Assembly (NCBI GenBank): GCA_963833885.1
Contig: CAWHZU010000002.1
Location: 1 to 64,000, forward strand
Direction: 5' to 3'
Source: JASHPR01 sp963833885
Lineage (GTDB): Bacteria; Actinomycetota; Actinomycetes; Streptosporangiales; Streptosporangiaceae
Length of the DNA: 64,000 nt
Under the pieces are notes generated by a model that saw only the letters and a program-made list of their open reading frames with translations, ran no database searches and was not told the origin of the DNA. How positions within the stretch are numbered: the first letter of the stretch is position 1; every line of letters begins with the position of its first letter. This document shows, in pieces, positions 9,393 through 18,459 of the stretch. Position numbers and translations under genes: made by a program.

Positions 9393-10985
9393 ATGACACC
9401 GGTGACTGGGCCGACAGGTGAACTGCTCCAGGGAAACCGTCCCTGTCTGCTGTTCGAAGAGGCATCGGCGGACGAGCATGCGGAATCCGATCGGCTGAAG
9501 GGTGAGCAGGATCGCTCCTTCGCGCGGGATCTGAACTTCGACCAGATTGTGGCGGCCATCGCCGGGAAGCGTGAGCAGCGCGAGCTGATCACGAACGTCC
9601 TGTTCAGCAATCTGCGCGACGCCGATACCGTGCGCTACCGCCAGGAGATCTTCCAGGATCTAGCGGATCCTGCGCTGTTTGAGCACGTCACGCGTTTCGC
9701 AGAGCTCATGAGCCAGGTGCGGGCCCACCTCGGTCAGCTCGCGAAAATGCAGTACCGCTTCCACAGGGAAGGCTGGTTCCTCGACGCGGCGGCCATCTAC
9801 TGCGACGCCGTGCGATCCTTCGCCGAGGAGCTTGCCGCGGCGCTGATCAAATCCCGTGGCCTGCTGGCCTTCCGCGATTACCTGGCCTCCTACGTTGCTT
9901 CGGCCGGGTTCACCATGCTCGCGAGCGAGACACGCGACCGCAGGGAGGCCCTCGGGAGGATCCGTTACTGTACCCGCATCCGAGGCAGCAGGGTCGATGT
10001 GAGCCGCTACCAGGATGAAGCCGATTACAGCGCCGAGGTGCTCCGAACCTTCGACCGCTTCAAGCAGGGTGCGGTCGCGGACTACAAGGTGCGCTACCGG
10101 ACCTGGCCGGGGATGAATCATGTTGCCGCTCAGATTCTTGATCTGGTGGCCCGGCTGTTCCCGGGTGAATTCGCCGCGCTCGACGAATTCTGCGACAAGC
10201 ACGCCGTGTTCCTCGATGAGGGGATTCAACGCGCCGATCAGGAACTCCAGTTTTATATCGCCTACCTCGACCACATCGGGCGGCTGCGCTCCGCCGGGTT
10301 GCACTTCTGCTACCCCGAGGTCTCCGCCGACTCCAAGGACGTCCTGGCCGTCGACACCTTCGACATGGCCCTGGCGGACAAGCTCGTCGCGGGCGGCAAA
10401 CCGGTGGTCACCAACGAATTCCGGCTGCAGGATCCCGAGCGCGTCTTCGTCGTGACCGGGCCCAACCAGGGGGGCAAGACCACCTTTGCCCGGACCTTCG
10501 GCCAGCTGCACTGCCTGGGCAGCGTCGGCTGCCCGGTGCCGGGCAGTTCCGCTCGCCTGTTCCTCTTCGACCGCCTGTTCACCCATTTCGGGCGGGAAGA
10601 GGACCTGACCAGGATGAGCGGCAAGCTCGAAGACGACCTGCTGCGGATCGGCGACATCCTGCGCCAGGCCACGCCCGCCAGCATCGTGATCATGAACGAG
10701 ATCTTCAGCTCCACGACCCTGCATGACGCCCGTTTCCTGGGGTCGAAGCTGATGAAGAAGGTCATGCAGCTCGGCGCGCTGTGCGTCTACGTCACCTTCG
10801 TGGACGAGCTGGCGTCGATGGGGGACTCCGTGGTCAGCATGATGAGCACGATCGTCCCGGAGAACCCAGCCGAGCGCACCTACAAGGTGGTCCGCAAGCC
10901 AGCGGACGGCCTGGCTCACGCGCTGGCCATCGCCGAGAAGCACGGCCTCACCTACGAGCGGCTGCGCGGGCGGGTCGCGTCATGA
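9393..10985 (+). CDS. MutS-related ATPase, first of a coupled pair
   Basis: A 530-residue protein with the MutS core (helical clamp/lever region, about residues 20-340) and MutS domain V ATPase (about 345-525). Walker A is GPNQGGKTT; the Walker B region reads SIVIMNEIFSSTT, with Asn where MutS proper has Asp before the catalytic Glu. The mismatch-recognition domain I and connector domain are absent, so this is not a canonical mismatch-repair MutS. Start at ATG 9393 is set by GGAGGAGGGG just upstream. It overlaps the next, related gene by ATGA, which implies coupled translation and probably a heterodimer with two non-identical ATP sites. The DNA structure recognised is unknown. Confidence 0.85.
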   Translation: MTPVTGPTGELLQGNRPCLLFEEASADEHAESDRLKGEQDRSFARDLNFDQIVAAIAGKREQRELITNVLFSNLRDADTVRYRQEIFQDLADPALFEHVTRFAELMSQVRAHLGQLAKMQYRFHREGWFLDAAAIYCDAVRSFAEELAAALIKSRGLLAFRDYLASYVASAGFTMLASETRDRREALGRIRYCTRIRGSRVDVSRYQDEADYSAEVLRTFDRFKQGAVADYKVRYRTWPGMNHVAAQILDLVARLFPGEFAALDEFCDKHAVFLDEGIQRADQELQFYIAYLDHIGRLRSAGLHFCYPEVSADSKDVLAVDTFDMALADKLVAGGKPVVTNEFRLQDPERVFVVTGPNQGGKTTFARTFGQLHCLGSVGCPVPGSSARLFLFDRLFTHFGREEDLTRMSGKLEDDLLRIGDILRQATPASIVIMNEIFSSTTLHDARFLGSKLMKKVMQLGALCVYVTFVDELASMGDSVVSMMSTIVPENPAERTYKVVRKPADGLAHALAIAEKHGLTYERLRGRVAS

Positions 10986-12523
10986 AGGTCTATTTGCTGC
11001 ACCGGGACCGGGACTTCGACTTCGGCGCTGACCTGCCGCCCTGGCACGAAGACCTCAGCCAGGACCTGGAGCTGTCCACGCTGCTGAACGCGATGGCCGA
11101 CGGTGACCGGTTCCTCTGGGACGTTTCGAGGAGAGTGCTGCTCGCCTGGCTGACCGACCCCGAGCCCATCCGCTACCGGCAGCGGATCCTCGCCGACTGC
11201 CTCGCCCAGCCTGAGGTGATCCGGGCGATGTACGCCGTGGCGGCGGCTGCGCTGCAGGACAAGCGGGGCATCTTCGGCGGTTACGGCGGCTCGTACCAGA
11301 GCCCCTCAACCAACCTTTCCGGCGCGGTCAGCCATCTCGAGGCGTACGTGGCTCGCCTCAGGCAGCTCCGGCAGCTCGCGGACGAGCACGGCGAGAAGTT
11401 CCGCTCCGACGGGATGCGGGCGCTGTGTGCCACGCTGCAGCGGGAGCTCAGCGACGAGTACTTCGACGAGATCGGCCACCACCTGAAAAAGCTGCGCTTT
11501 CATCCGGGCGTGCTGATCAGCGCCGAGCTCGGCCGCGACAACAGCGGAATCAACCTTGTGCTCCGCGACCCGAGGGACACCCGGCCGTGGTGGAAAGAAC
11601 GGCTGGGGATCGGCCCCCGTTCCACGTACTCCTTCACGATCCCGCCCCGCGACGAGGCGGGCGGCCAGATCCTGGACGACCTCACCAGCCGGGGGCTCAA
11701 CCTGGTCGCCAACGCGGCCGCCCAGTCCGCCGACCACATCAAGAGCTACTTCACCATGCTGCGGGCGGAACTGGGCTTCTATGTTGGGTGCCTCAATCTC
11801 GCCGATCAGCTGGCTGCCAAGGGGGTACCGGTCTCGGTTCCCGAACCGGCGGAACTGTCGCCGCCGGTGCTGTCGTGCACGGACCTGCGCGATCCCAGCC
11901 TTGCCCTGCTGTCGGAGGGCGCGGTCGTGGGCAACGACGTTCAGGCCGACGGGAAGTCGCTGTTCATCATCACCGGCGCCAACTCCGGCGGGAAATCCAC
12001 CTTCCTGCGCAGCGTGGGCCTGGCCCAGCTGATGATGCAGTGCGGGCTGTTCGTCACCGCGCAGTCCTACCGGGCGAGCGTGAGCCTGGGAATCTTCACG
12101 CACTTCATCCGCGAGGAAGATCCCGGCATGAGCAGCGGCCGGCTCGACGAAGAGCTGAAGCGCATGAGCGCGATCGCCGACCAGATCGGGCCGCGCTGCC
12201 TGATGCTGTTCAACGAGTCCTTCGCCGGGACCAACGAGCGTGAGGGATCCGAGATCGGTCACCAGATCACCCGCGCCTTGCTGGAGGCCCAGATCACGGT
12301 CTTCTTCGTCACCCACCGGTTTGAATTCGCCGAGCGGTTCGGCCGCCAGCAACCCGGCTCCACCCTCTTCCTCAGAGCCGAACGCCAGCCCGACGGAGGC
12401 CGCAACTACAAGCTCGCGGTGAAAGAGCCGCTCCCGACCAGCTTCGGCGAGGACCTCTACTACCAGCTCGGCGGTTGGCTGGATGAGGACAGACCACCGA
12501 GCGGCGGTAACGGCGCTCGGTAG
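10982..12523 (+). CDS. MutS-related ATPase, second of a coupled pair
   Basis: A 513-residue paralogue of the upstream gene, begun inside it by ATGA overlap. The N-terminal 300 residues are the helical core (GGYGGSYQSPSTN, LRQLRQLADEHGEKF), and the C-terminal MutS domain V has Walker A GANSGGKST, signature GMSSGRLDEELKRM and Walker B LMLFNESFAGTNEREG, again with Asn-Glu for Asp-Glu, followed by a switch His in FFVTHRFEFAE. It lacks mismatch-recognition domains. Pairing of two dissimilar MutS-core proteins recalls eukaryotic MSH heterodimers in architecture only. The following methyltransferase starts 10 bases downstream and may be in the same operon. Confidence 0.85.
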   Translation: MKVYLLHRDRDFDFGADLPPWHEDLSQDLELSTLLNAMADGDRFLWDVSRRVLLAWLTDPEPIRYRQRILADCLAQPEVIRAMYAVAAAALQDKRGIFGGYGGSYQSPSTNLSGAVSHLEAYVARLRQLRQLADEHGEKFRSDGMRALCATLQRELSDEYFDEIGHHLKKLRFHPGVLISAELGRDNSGINLVLRDPRDTRPWWKERLGIGPRSTYSFTIPPRDEAGGQILDDLTSRGLNLVANAAAQSADHIKSYFTMLRAELGFYVGCLNLADQLAAKGVPVSVPEPAELSPPVLSCTDLRDPSLALLSEGAVVGNDVQADGKSLFIITGANSGGKSTFLRSVGLAQLMMQCGLFVTAQSYRASVSLGIFTHFIREEDPGMSSGRLDEELKRMSAIADQIGPRCLMLFNESFAGTNEREGSEIGHQITRALLEAQITVFFVTHRFEFAERFGRQQPGSTLFLRAERQPDGGRNYKLAVKEPLPTSFGEDLYYQLGGWLDEDRPPSGGNGAR

Positions 12524-12533
12524 CCTTCTGCCC

Positions 12534-13262
12534 ATGGAGCAGTCGGGTCCGGACATGAACGCGACCATCTGGCAGTCCCCGGAGATCATCCGGAACTGGG
12601 CGGCGGAAGCGGAGCGGCAGGAACCGAAGCGCGCGGCGCAGCGACGGCTGATGGCTCTGCTCCTGCCCTTCGGCGAGCAGGAGGCGTTCACGTTTCTGGA
12701 CCTGGGAGCGGGGACGGGCGCCGCGTCGCGGGCTGTCCTGGCTTATCACCCCAGAAGCACGGCGATCCTCGCCGACTTCTCTGCGGAGATGATGCGCGCG
12801 GGCGAGCGCGACATGCAGCCGTTCGCTGGGCGGTACCGCTACGTGGAGTTCGACATGCTGGCCGGCGAGTGGCCCGGAGCGATCCCAGCGGCGCTCGACG
12901 CGGTGGTGACCTCGATGTGCGTGCACCACCTGCCCGACGAACGAAAGCAGGGCCTGTTCACCGAGATCTTCGCCCGCCTTGTCCCGGGTGGTTGGTATCT
13001 CAACTACGACCCGGTGCGGGCGGAAGACCCCGCGGTGGAGGCCGCCTGGCAGCGAACCAGCGATCTCGACGACCCCGAGGCCGCCAGCAGGCGGCAGCAC
13101 CGCACACCCGAGGAGCAGGCTCGCTGGGAGAACCACATCCGCTACATCATCCCGCTCGCCCAGCAGCTCGGCTATCTGCGGTCGGCCGGGTTCTCGGGCG
13201 TGGACGTCTACTGGAAGCAGCTCGACAACGTCATCTACGGCGGATGCCGCCCCGTGGATTAG
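12534..13262 (+). CDS. class I SAM-dependent methyltransferase
   Basis: A 242-residue protein. SAM motif I is FLDLGAGTGAASRA (about residues 51-64), followed by an acidic loop (ILADFSAEMM) and a post-motif region SMCVHHLPDERK typical of small-molecule methyltransferases. Start at ATG 12534, 10 bases after the second MutS-like gene, so co-transcription is likely. The 3' end overlaps the convergent amidohydrolase gene by 4 bases. The substrate is not evident from sequence. Confidence 0.85.
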   Translation: MEQSGPDMNATIWQSPEIIRNWAAEAERQEPKRAAQRRLMALLLPFGEQEAFTFLDLGAGTGAASRAVLAYHPRSTAILADFSAEMMRAGERDMQPFAGRYRYVEFDMLAGEWPGAIPAALDAVVTSMCVHHLPDERKQGLFTEIFARLVPGGWYLNYDPVRAEDPAVEAAWQRTSDLDDPEAASRRQHRTPEEQARWENHIRYIIPLAQQLGYLRSAGFSGVDVYWKQLDNVIYGGCRPVD

Positions 13263-14524
13263 ACCAGCCGGCGCCTCGTCGCCTCGATGATCAGGAGATC
13301 GGCGCCCTGCTCAGCGGACGCGAACGGGGTGCCGGGTGCGCTGACGTCGAACCGGCCACTGTCCGGCACGTAATCCCGGCCGCGGGCGATGACGCGTTGC
13401 AGCTTGCCGAGCACCGTGATGTCGGCGCACGGGTCGCCGCCGATGACAATCAGGTCGGCCTCGTAGCCGGGCGCGAGCCGGCCGGTGATCGCGCCAATGC
13501 CGAGCGCCGAGGCGGCCTGCGTGGTGGCCATCGCGAGCACCTGCTCGGGCCGGAAGCCCAGCGTCACCAGGTACTCCAGCCCGCCGACGAACTGGTGGTG
13601 CGGGGTGTTGTTGACGCCCGCGTCGGTGCCCGCGATGATCCGCACCCCCATCTCGTGCATCGTCTTGACGTACTGACCGGGCGTGATATCGGTCAGCTCG
13701 GCGACGTAGGGCGCGTTCACGTTGAGGGTCGGGCAGACGATGATGCCCTGCTCCGCGATCCGGGCGGCCAGCGGCTCATCGAAACACCGCTCGTTGGTCT
13801 CGGTGACGAACGAGCAGTGCTCGAGCGTGGTGACCCCGGCCTCGACGGCGCGGCGGATGCCCTCGATGCCGTGCGCGTGCGCCGCGACCGGCTTGTCGAC
13901 CCGCCGCGCCTCCGCCACGACGACCGCCAGCTGCGCCGTGGTGAACTGCGCGTACCAGGGTGCCGACCCGGTGGTCATGAAGCCGCCGGTCGACATGACC
14001 TTGATCAAGTCGACGCCGTGCTTGTGGTGGGTGCGGACCATGCGGCGCAGGTCGTCCTCGGTGTCCGCCTCGGCGCCCATGAACCAGCAGTGGCCGCCGG
14101 TGACGGTCAGCGGGCTGGCTGACACGATCATCCGCGGGCCGCGGGCCAGGCCCGAGGCGATGGCGTCACGCACCATCACGTCCAGATAGCCCCGCCCGCC
14201 GAGGTCCCGGGCGGTGGTCACGCCGACGCCGAGCAGTTCCCGCGCACTGCGCAGCATCAGCATCAGCAACTGCGCATCGCTCTCGCGCTGCATCCGCGTG
14301 GCCGGTTCCGGCCCGCCGTCGAACCCGAGGTGCACATGGCTGTCGATCAGGCCGGGCATGACCGTCGATCCCGGGTAGTCCGCCCGCGGCAGCGACGCGT
14401 ACTCGGCCGGTAAGGCGCCCGCTGGACCGACCCAGTCCACGGTGCGGTCGCCGATCACGACTGCGCCGTCGGCCACGGTCTCGTCGCCGGTGATGACCCG
14501 CGGGGCGGTGAGCACTTCGTACAT
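13259..14524 (-). CDS. metal-dependent amidohydrolase (imidazolonepropionase-like)
   Basis: A 421-residue member of the amidohydrolase superfamily. The HxH metal pair is in DSHVHLG (about residues 62-68), with further ligands in AAHAHGIEG (about 218-226) and LEHCSF, and the catalytic Asp in AGTDAGVNN. The N-terminal beta-sandwich (GDRTVDWVGPAG) and the C-terminal APGYEADLIVIGGDP are typical of prolidase/imidazolonepropionase-like enzymes, including Xaa-Pro and organophosphate-acid hydrolases. The start faces that of the aminotransferase gene across only 28 bases, so the two are divergently transcribed and may share control. Substrate not determinable. Confidence 0.85.
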   Translation of the reverse strand: MYEVLTAPRVITGDETVADGAVVIGDRTVDWVGPAGALPAEYASLPRADYPGSTVMPGLIDSHVHLGFDGGPEPATRMQRESDAQLLMLMLRSARELLGVGVTTARDLGGRGYLDVMVRDAIASGLARGPRMIVSASPLTVTGGHCWFMGAEADTEDDLRRMVRTHHKHGVDLIKVMSTGGFMTTGSAPWYAQFTTAQLAVVVAEARRVDKPVAAHAHGIEGIRRAVEAGVTTLEHCSFVTETNERCFDEPLAARIAEQGIIVCPTLNVNAPYVAELTDITPGQYVKTMHEMGVRIIAGTDAGVNNTPHHQFVGGLEYLVTLGFRPEQVLAMATTQAASALGIGAITGRLAPGYEADLIVIGGDPCADITVLGKLQRVIARGRDYVPDSGRFDVSAPGTPFASAEQGADLLIIEATRRRLV

Positions 14525-14552
14525 CGCCTCACCTCAGGTGCAGGATAACGGT

Positions 14553-15740
14553 GTGGCAGAAACTCTTCGAGAGATCATCGACGCGACCACGGCTGCCCAG
14601 CTTCGCGCCCGTCGCAGCGTCAAATGGACGGCGCCCGGCCCGGGTGGGTTCGGCGCCGGGGTTGCGGAGATGGACTTCGGCGCCGCCCCGGCGATCCTCG
14701 ACGCACTCGCCGGGCTGTCGGCCGACGCGAACTTCGGCTACCTGCCGCCGTTTATGGCCGAGGAGCTCGCCGCGGCGTGCGCGGAGTTCCAGCGAAGACG
14801 CTACGGCTGGGACGTCGATCCGGGGCAGGTGCGGCACGTACCCGACGTGCTCAGGGCGCTGCAGGTCGCGATCACGCACTTCTCGCGCCCTGACTCCCCC
14901 ATCATCCTGCCGACGCCCGCTTACATGCCGTTCCTCGCCATGCCGGGCTTCCTCGGACGGGAGATCATCCAGGTGCAGATGCGCGCCGACGACGCCGGAT
15001 TGCACACCCTCGATCTCGACGCCATCGACGACGCGTTCCGGCGGGGCGGGCATCTGCTGATCTTCTGTAACCCGTACAACCCGCTCGGGCGGGTATTCAC
15101 GGCGGACGAGATGGCGCAGCTGAGCGGCGTCGTCGACGCCCGGGGCGGCCGGGTCTTTGCCGACGAGGTCCACGGCCCGCTCGCCTACCCGGGGATGCGG
15201 CACATCCCGTACGCATCCACCTCTGCCGCCGCCGCGGCGCACACGCTGACCGCGATGTCAGCCTCCAAGGCGTGGAACCTCCCCGGCCTCAAATGTGCCC
15301 AGGTGGTCCTCAGCAGCGACGCCGACCGGCGGCACTGGGATGAGCTGGCGTTCTTCGCCACGCACGGTGCCAGCAGCCCTGGCGTCGTGGCCAACATCGC
15401 CGCATTCCGCCACGGCCTCGAGTGGCTGGACGAGGTCGTCGGCTATCTCGACGACAGCCGTCGGCTGCTCGCCGATCTGCTCGGCCGGCACCTGCCGCAG
15501 GTGCGCTACCGCCCGCCGGACGGCACCTACCTCGCCTGGCTCGACTGCACCGCACTGGACCTGCCCGGTTCACCCGGCGGGATCGTCACCGAACGCGCCC
15601 GCGTCACGGTCGTGGACGGGCCTGCCTTCGGCGAGGGCGGCGCCGGATCCTTCCGGTTCAACTTCGCCACACCACACCCCATCCTGGCCGAGATGGTGCA
15701 GCGCATCGCCGCGGTCCTCGACCGTCGCGGCGACGCGTAG
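14553..15740 (+). CDS. MalY/PatB family PLP-dependent aminotransferase / C-S lyase
   Basis: A 395-residue fold-type I PLP enzyme. The PLP lysine lies in SASKAWNLPGLKCA, with the Asn of NPYNPLGRVF and Asp of FADEVHGPL in the cofactor pocket. FGYLPPF and DGTYLAWLD are characteristic of the cystathionine beta-lyase (MalY/PatB) branch. GTG at 14553 was chosen because the homologous region begins right after it (AETLREIIDATT) and a GGA lies about 10 bases upstream. It is divergent from the amidohydrolase and converges on the universal stress protein gene. Confidence 0.85.
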   Translation: MAETLREIIDATTAAQLRARRSVKWTAPGPGGFGAGVAEMDFGAAPAILDALAGLSADANFGYLPPFMAEELAAACAEFQRRRYGWDVDPGQVRHVPDVLRALQVAITHFSRPDSPIILPTPAYMPFLAMPGFLGREIIQVQMRADDAGLHTLDLDAIDDAFRRGGHLLIFCNPYNPLGRVFTADEMAQLSGVVDARGGRVFADEVHGPLAYPGMRHIPYASTSAAAAAHTLTAMSASKAWNLPGLKCAQVVLSSDADRRHWDELAFFATHGASSPGVVANIAAFRHGLEWLDEVVGYLDDSRRLLADLLGRHLPQVRYRPPDGTYLAWLDCTALDLPGSPGGIVTERARVTVVDGPAFGEGGAGSFRFNFATPHPILAEMVQRIAAVLDRRGDA

Positions 15741-15754
15741 GCTCAGGACGCCCC

Positions 15755-15786
15755 GGTTTCAGGGAGCACCGGTTTCAGGGAGCACC
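15755..15786. repeat. 16-base tandem duplication
   Basis: GGTTTCAGGGAGCACC occurs twice in perfect tandem. It straddles the stop codon of the universal stress protein gene, so the duplication repeats its last codons and TGA. Probably a recent slippage event with no effect on the protein. Confidence 0.7.
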
Positions 15787-16212
15787 GAGCAGCAGGACCG
15801 GGACCTGGCTGTCCCGGGCCGCCGTCTCGGCCACCCGGCCGAGACGCGAGCGTAAGGCACCGCCGTCGCCGTGCCGGCCGAGCACCAGCAGATCGAAGCC
15901 GTGCTCGGCGGCGTAGGCGCAGACCGCCCGGCCAACCTGCCGGTCCTCGACGATGTGCAGGCTCATCCGGACGCCGACCGCCGCGCAGCCGCGCGCCCGT
16001 TCGAAGCGCTCTTCGACACGCCGCCTGGCCGCGGCTCGCTCTATCAACTGCTCGTCCGCCGCCTCGGCACCCGGACCGGCCGGAACCACGGTGAGCGCGA
16101 CCACGTGTCCGGTGCCGCCGCTGACGATCGCGGCTGCCGCGCTCAGCGCCTCCGCGGCGTCGGCCGATGCGTCCCAGCCGACGAGAACCCGGCGGAACGG
16201 GCCCGCTGTCAC
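15775..16212 (-). CDS. universal stress protein (UspA family)
   Basis: A single-domain Usp of 145 residues when started at GTG 16212, which has AGGTGG 5-6 bases upstream; the frame extends further 5' but that part is Gly-rich and unlike the family. The domain runs from FRRVLVGWDASADAAEAL to QVPVLLLGAP, with the ATP-binding type motif VLGRHGDGGALRSRLGRV (GxxG-9x-G-S/T region, here with R for S) near the C-terminus. It sits immediately downstream, on the same strand, of the hydrogenase-like operon with a repeat-containing gap of 177 bases. A stress or energy-status sensor role is inferred from the family. Confidence 0.85.
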   Translation of the reverse strand: MTAGPFRRVLVGWDASADAAEALSAAAAIVSGGTGHVVALTVVPAGPGAEAADEQLIERAAARRRVEERFERARGCAAVGVRMSLHIVEDRQVGRAVCAYAAEHGFDLLVLGRHGDGGALRSRLGRVAETAARDSQVPVLLLGAP

Positions 16213-16280
16213 GACGCCACCTCGGCCCTCGCCGCCATTTCCACCACCATGGCTTCCTCCATCAGGGCGGACGCGAACAG

Positions 16281-16347
16281 AGGCCATCAGCGAGCTGTTA
16301 TCCCGCGGTTACGGCGAGCCTCATCGCCGAAGCCATTGTGGGCGGGA
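16281..16347. repeat. repeat A, copy 1
   Basis: A 30-base segment, 16301-16330, is identical to 24018-24047; similarity continues on both sides (AGGCCATCAGCG to the left, CCATTGTGGGCGGGA to the right). It includes a perfect hairpin, CGGCGA-GCCTCA-TCGCCG. This copy lies just downstream of the last gene of the hydrogenase-like operon; the other copy lies upstream of the first gene, in the same orientation. Confidence 0.8.
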
Positions 16348-16389
16348 ACGAGGCCCGGTCACAAGTAGCCAGCCGAATACGGCTGTGGA

Positions 16390-18459
16390 TCAGGACAGCG
16401 CGATCACCACGGACAGCACGGCGATGAGCGCGATCAGCATGTACGCGAGATACGCGTCCAGGCGACCGGACTGCAGCCGCCTCGCGGCCCGCGCCAGCGC
16501 GAGCACCGGGCGCAGCAGCGGGCGGTACAGGTACCACCCGACCACCTCGATCACGTCCGACTCGTACCCGACGTGTGCGGCGCTCTCGACCGCGTCGATC
16601 CGCCGCACGTCCGTCCGGGTGTGCAGCACCGTGGCGAGCACCCGGCGGGTCGGGTTGGCGAAGCCGAACGCGGTGTAGCGGGCCGATCCGGTCACGCCCG
16701 CCGTTGCCGACCGCCAGGCGGGCACCCGCCGGACCCGGAACAGCCGGCGGCCGGACAGGCCGAGCGTGAGCAGCACCACGATCAGGAACAAGCACGGCAT
16801 GGCGATCCACAGCCATGATGGCGAGAGGATCGAGAAGCCGGCGAACACCGGCTGCAGCACCCACGGTGACTTCAGCGCCCCGCTGGTCACCGGGACGGGC
16901 ACGATCGGCGCGAGCCCCGCGGCAACCATCCGGATCTCCAGCGGCGTCAGCGCGGCCAGCGCCAGGCAGGCCGCGCCGAGGCCCACGATCGCGGCACGGC
17001 CGCCGACGCGGACATCGCCCAGGTCCGGGCGAACGGGCCTGGGCTGCCCGAGCACCACCATGCCGATCAGCCGCACGAACGTCACCCCGGCGAAGCCGGC
17101 GGTCAGCGCGACCGCCGCGCCGGTTACCGCGAGCACCAGCCGGAAGCCGAGCCCGGGCACCCGGAACTGCTGCATCAGCGCCTCGAGCAGGAACCATTCG
17201 GAGACGAACCCGGCGGTGGGCGGCAGCCCGGCCAGGGTCAGACCGCCGATGGCCAGGCCGGTGCCGCGCCATGGCGCCAGCCGCGCCACGCCCCGCAGCG
17301 CGTCGAGGTTGTCGGTCCCGGCCGCGGACTCCATGCCGGCGGCGGCGGTGAACAGCAGCGACTTGGCCGCCGTGTGCGCGATCACCTGCAGGGTCGCGGC
17401 GAGCAGCCCGGCAGCGACCAGGAGCCGGTCTCCCACGGCCGAACCGACCAGGGCAACGCCGAAGCCGGCCAGGATCAGCCCGGCGTTCTCCACGCTGGAG
17501 TACGCGATGACCCGCAGCAGCCCGTTCTGCACCGCGGCATGCGCGATCCCGAGGACCGCGGTCAGCGCGGCCAGCACGAGCAGCGTGCCGGTCACCCAGT
17601 CCGGCGGCGGGCCGAGCACCGCCAGCGTGCGCCACATCCCGTAGAAGCCGACGTTGACCGCCACGCCGGCCATCACGGCGCGCGCCGGGCCGGGAGCGGC
17701 CGCGTAGCCGCGCGGCAGCCAGACCTGGAACGGGACCAGGCCGACCTTGACGGCGAAGCCAGCCAGCAGCAGCACCTGCGCGGTGGTGCGCACCCCGCTC
17801 GCGGGCACGTGCGCGAAGCTGGCCACGGCCAGCGACCCGGACCGGGCCGAGAGCAGCAGCAGGCCCGCGAGCAGGGCCATGCCGCTGACCTTCCCGAACG
17901 CGAGCGTGACCTGCGCGGCGGCGGGCCGGTCGGGCTTGCCTCGCTCGAACCCGGCCAGCAGGTAGAACGCGACCGTCAGGATCTCCCACGCGAACAGCAG
18001 CGTGAACGCGTCCCCGGCGGTCAGGAACACCGCGACGGCCGCGAGCGCGAGCGCGTAGCACGCGCCGAGCCCGCGCCGGCAGGGGGGGTCCGGGGGGCCG
18101 TCCCCCCGGGTGAGCACGAGTCCGCCCGTCCCGCCCGTCCCGCCGCGGCGCGCCCAGTCCGCGAAGCCGAGCGACACCCAGGCCGCCGCGCCGAACGCGA
18201 TCACCAGGAACAGCCCGGACAGCCGGTCGGCGGACAGCCCGGCGGTGCCGGGCCCGAGCACGCCGGCCGGCCACACCTTGGCCGGGTGCCCGGCCAGCGC
18301 GCCTGCCCCGCCGACGACCAGGCACACCGAGCCGGCCGCGCCGGTCAGGTACGGCAGCGCCGCGAGCCGGTGACGCCGCACCCCCGCGGCGAGGTCGATG
18401 ACCGCCGCAACGGCGAGCAGCGCCAGGCCGGCGGCGAGCGCGGCGGAGTACCCGGTCAT
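16390..18459 (-). CDS. HyfB-like antiporter subunit of hydrogenase-like complex
   Basis: A 689-residue polytopic protein of the NuoL/MrpA-like family, closest in layout to HyfB/HycC. About 16 TM helices are evident. The conserved proton-path residues are present: Glu in FAWEILTVAFYLLAG (TM5), Lys in GFAVKVGLVPFQVWLP (TM7) and Lys in HTAAKSLLF (TM12). The C-terminus keeps a final TM after a cytoplasmic stretch. It overlaps the upstream gene by ATGA and ends the six-gene operon. In the family this subunit couples redox chemistry to ion translocation; here the redox partner subunits have lost their metal ligands, so the driving reaction is open. Confidence 0.85.
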   Translation of the reverse strand: MTGYSAALAAGLALLAVAAVIDLAAGVRRHRLAALPYLTGAAGSVCLVVGGAGALAGHPAKVWPAGVLGPGTAGLSADRLSGLFLVIAFGAAAWVSLGFADWARRGGTGGTGGLVLTRGDGPPDPPCRRGLGACYALALAAVAVFLTAGDAFTLLFAWEILTVAFYLLAGFERGKPDRPAAAQVTLAFGKVSGMALLAGLLLLSARSGSLAVASFAHVPASGVRTTAQVLLLAGFAVKVGLVPFQVWLPRGYAAAPGPARAVMAGVAVNVGFYGMWRTLAVLGPPPDWVTGTLLVLAALTAVLGIAHAAVQNGLLRVIAYSSVENAGLILAGFGVALVGSAVGDRLLVAAGLLAATLQVIAHTAAKSLLFTAAAGMESAAGTDNLDALRGVARLAPWRGTGLAIGGLTLAGLPPTAGFVSEWFLLEALMQQFRVPGLGFRLVLAVTGAAVALTAGFAGVTFVRLIGMVVLGQPRPVRPDLGDVRVGGRAAIVGLGAACLALAALTPLEIRMVAAGLAPIVPVPVTSGALKSPWVLQPVFAGFSILSPSWLWIAMPCLFLIVVLLTLGLSGRRLFRVRRVPAWRSATAGVTGSARYTAFGFANPTRRVLATVLHTRTDVRRIDAVESAAHVGYESDVIEVVGWYLYRPLLRPVLALARAARRLQSGRLDAYLAYMLIALIAVLSVVIALS

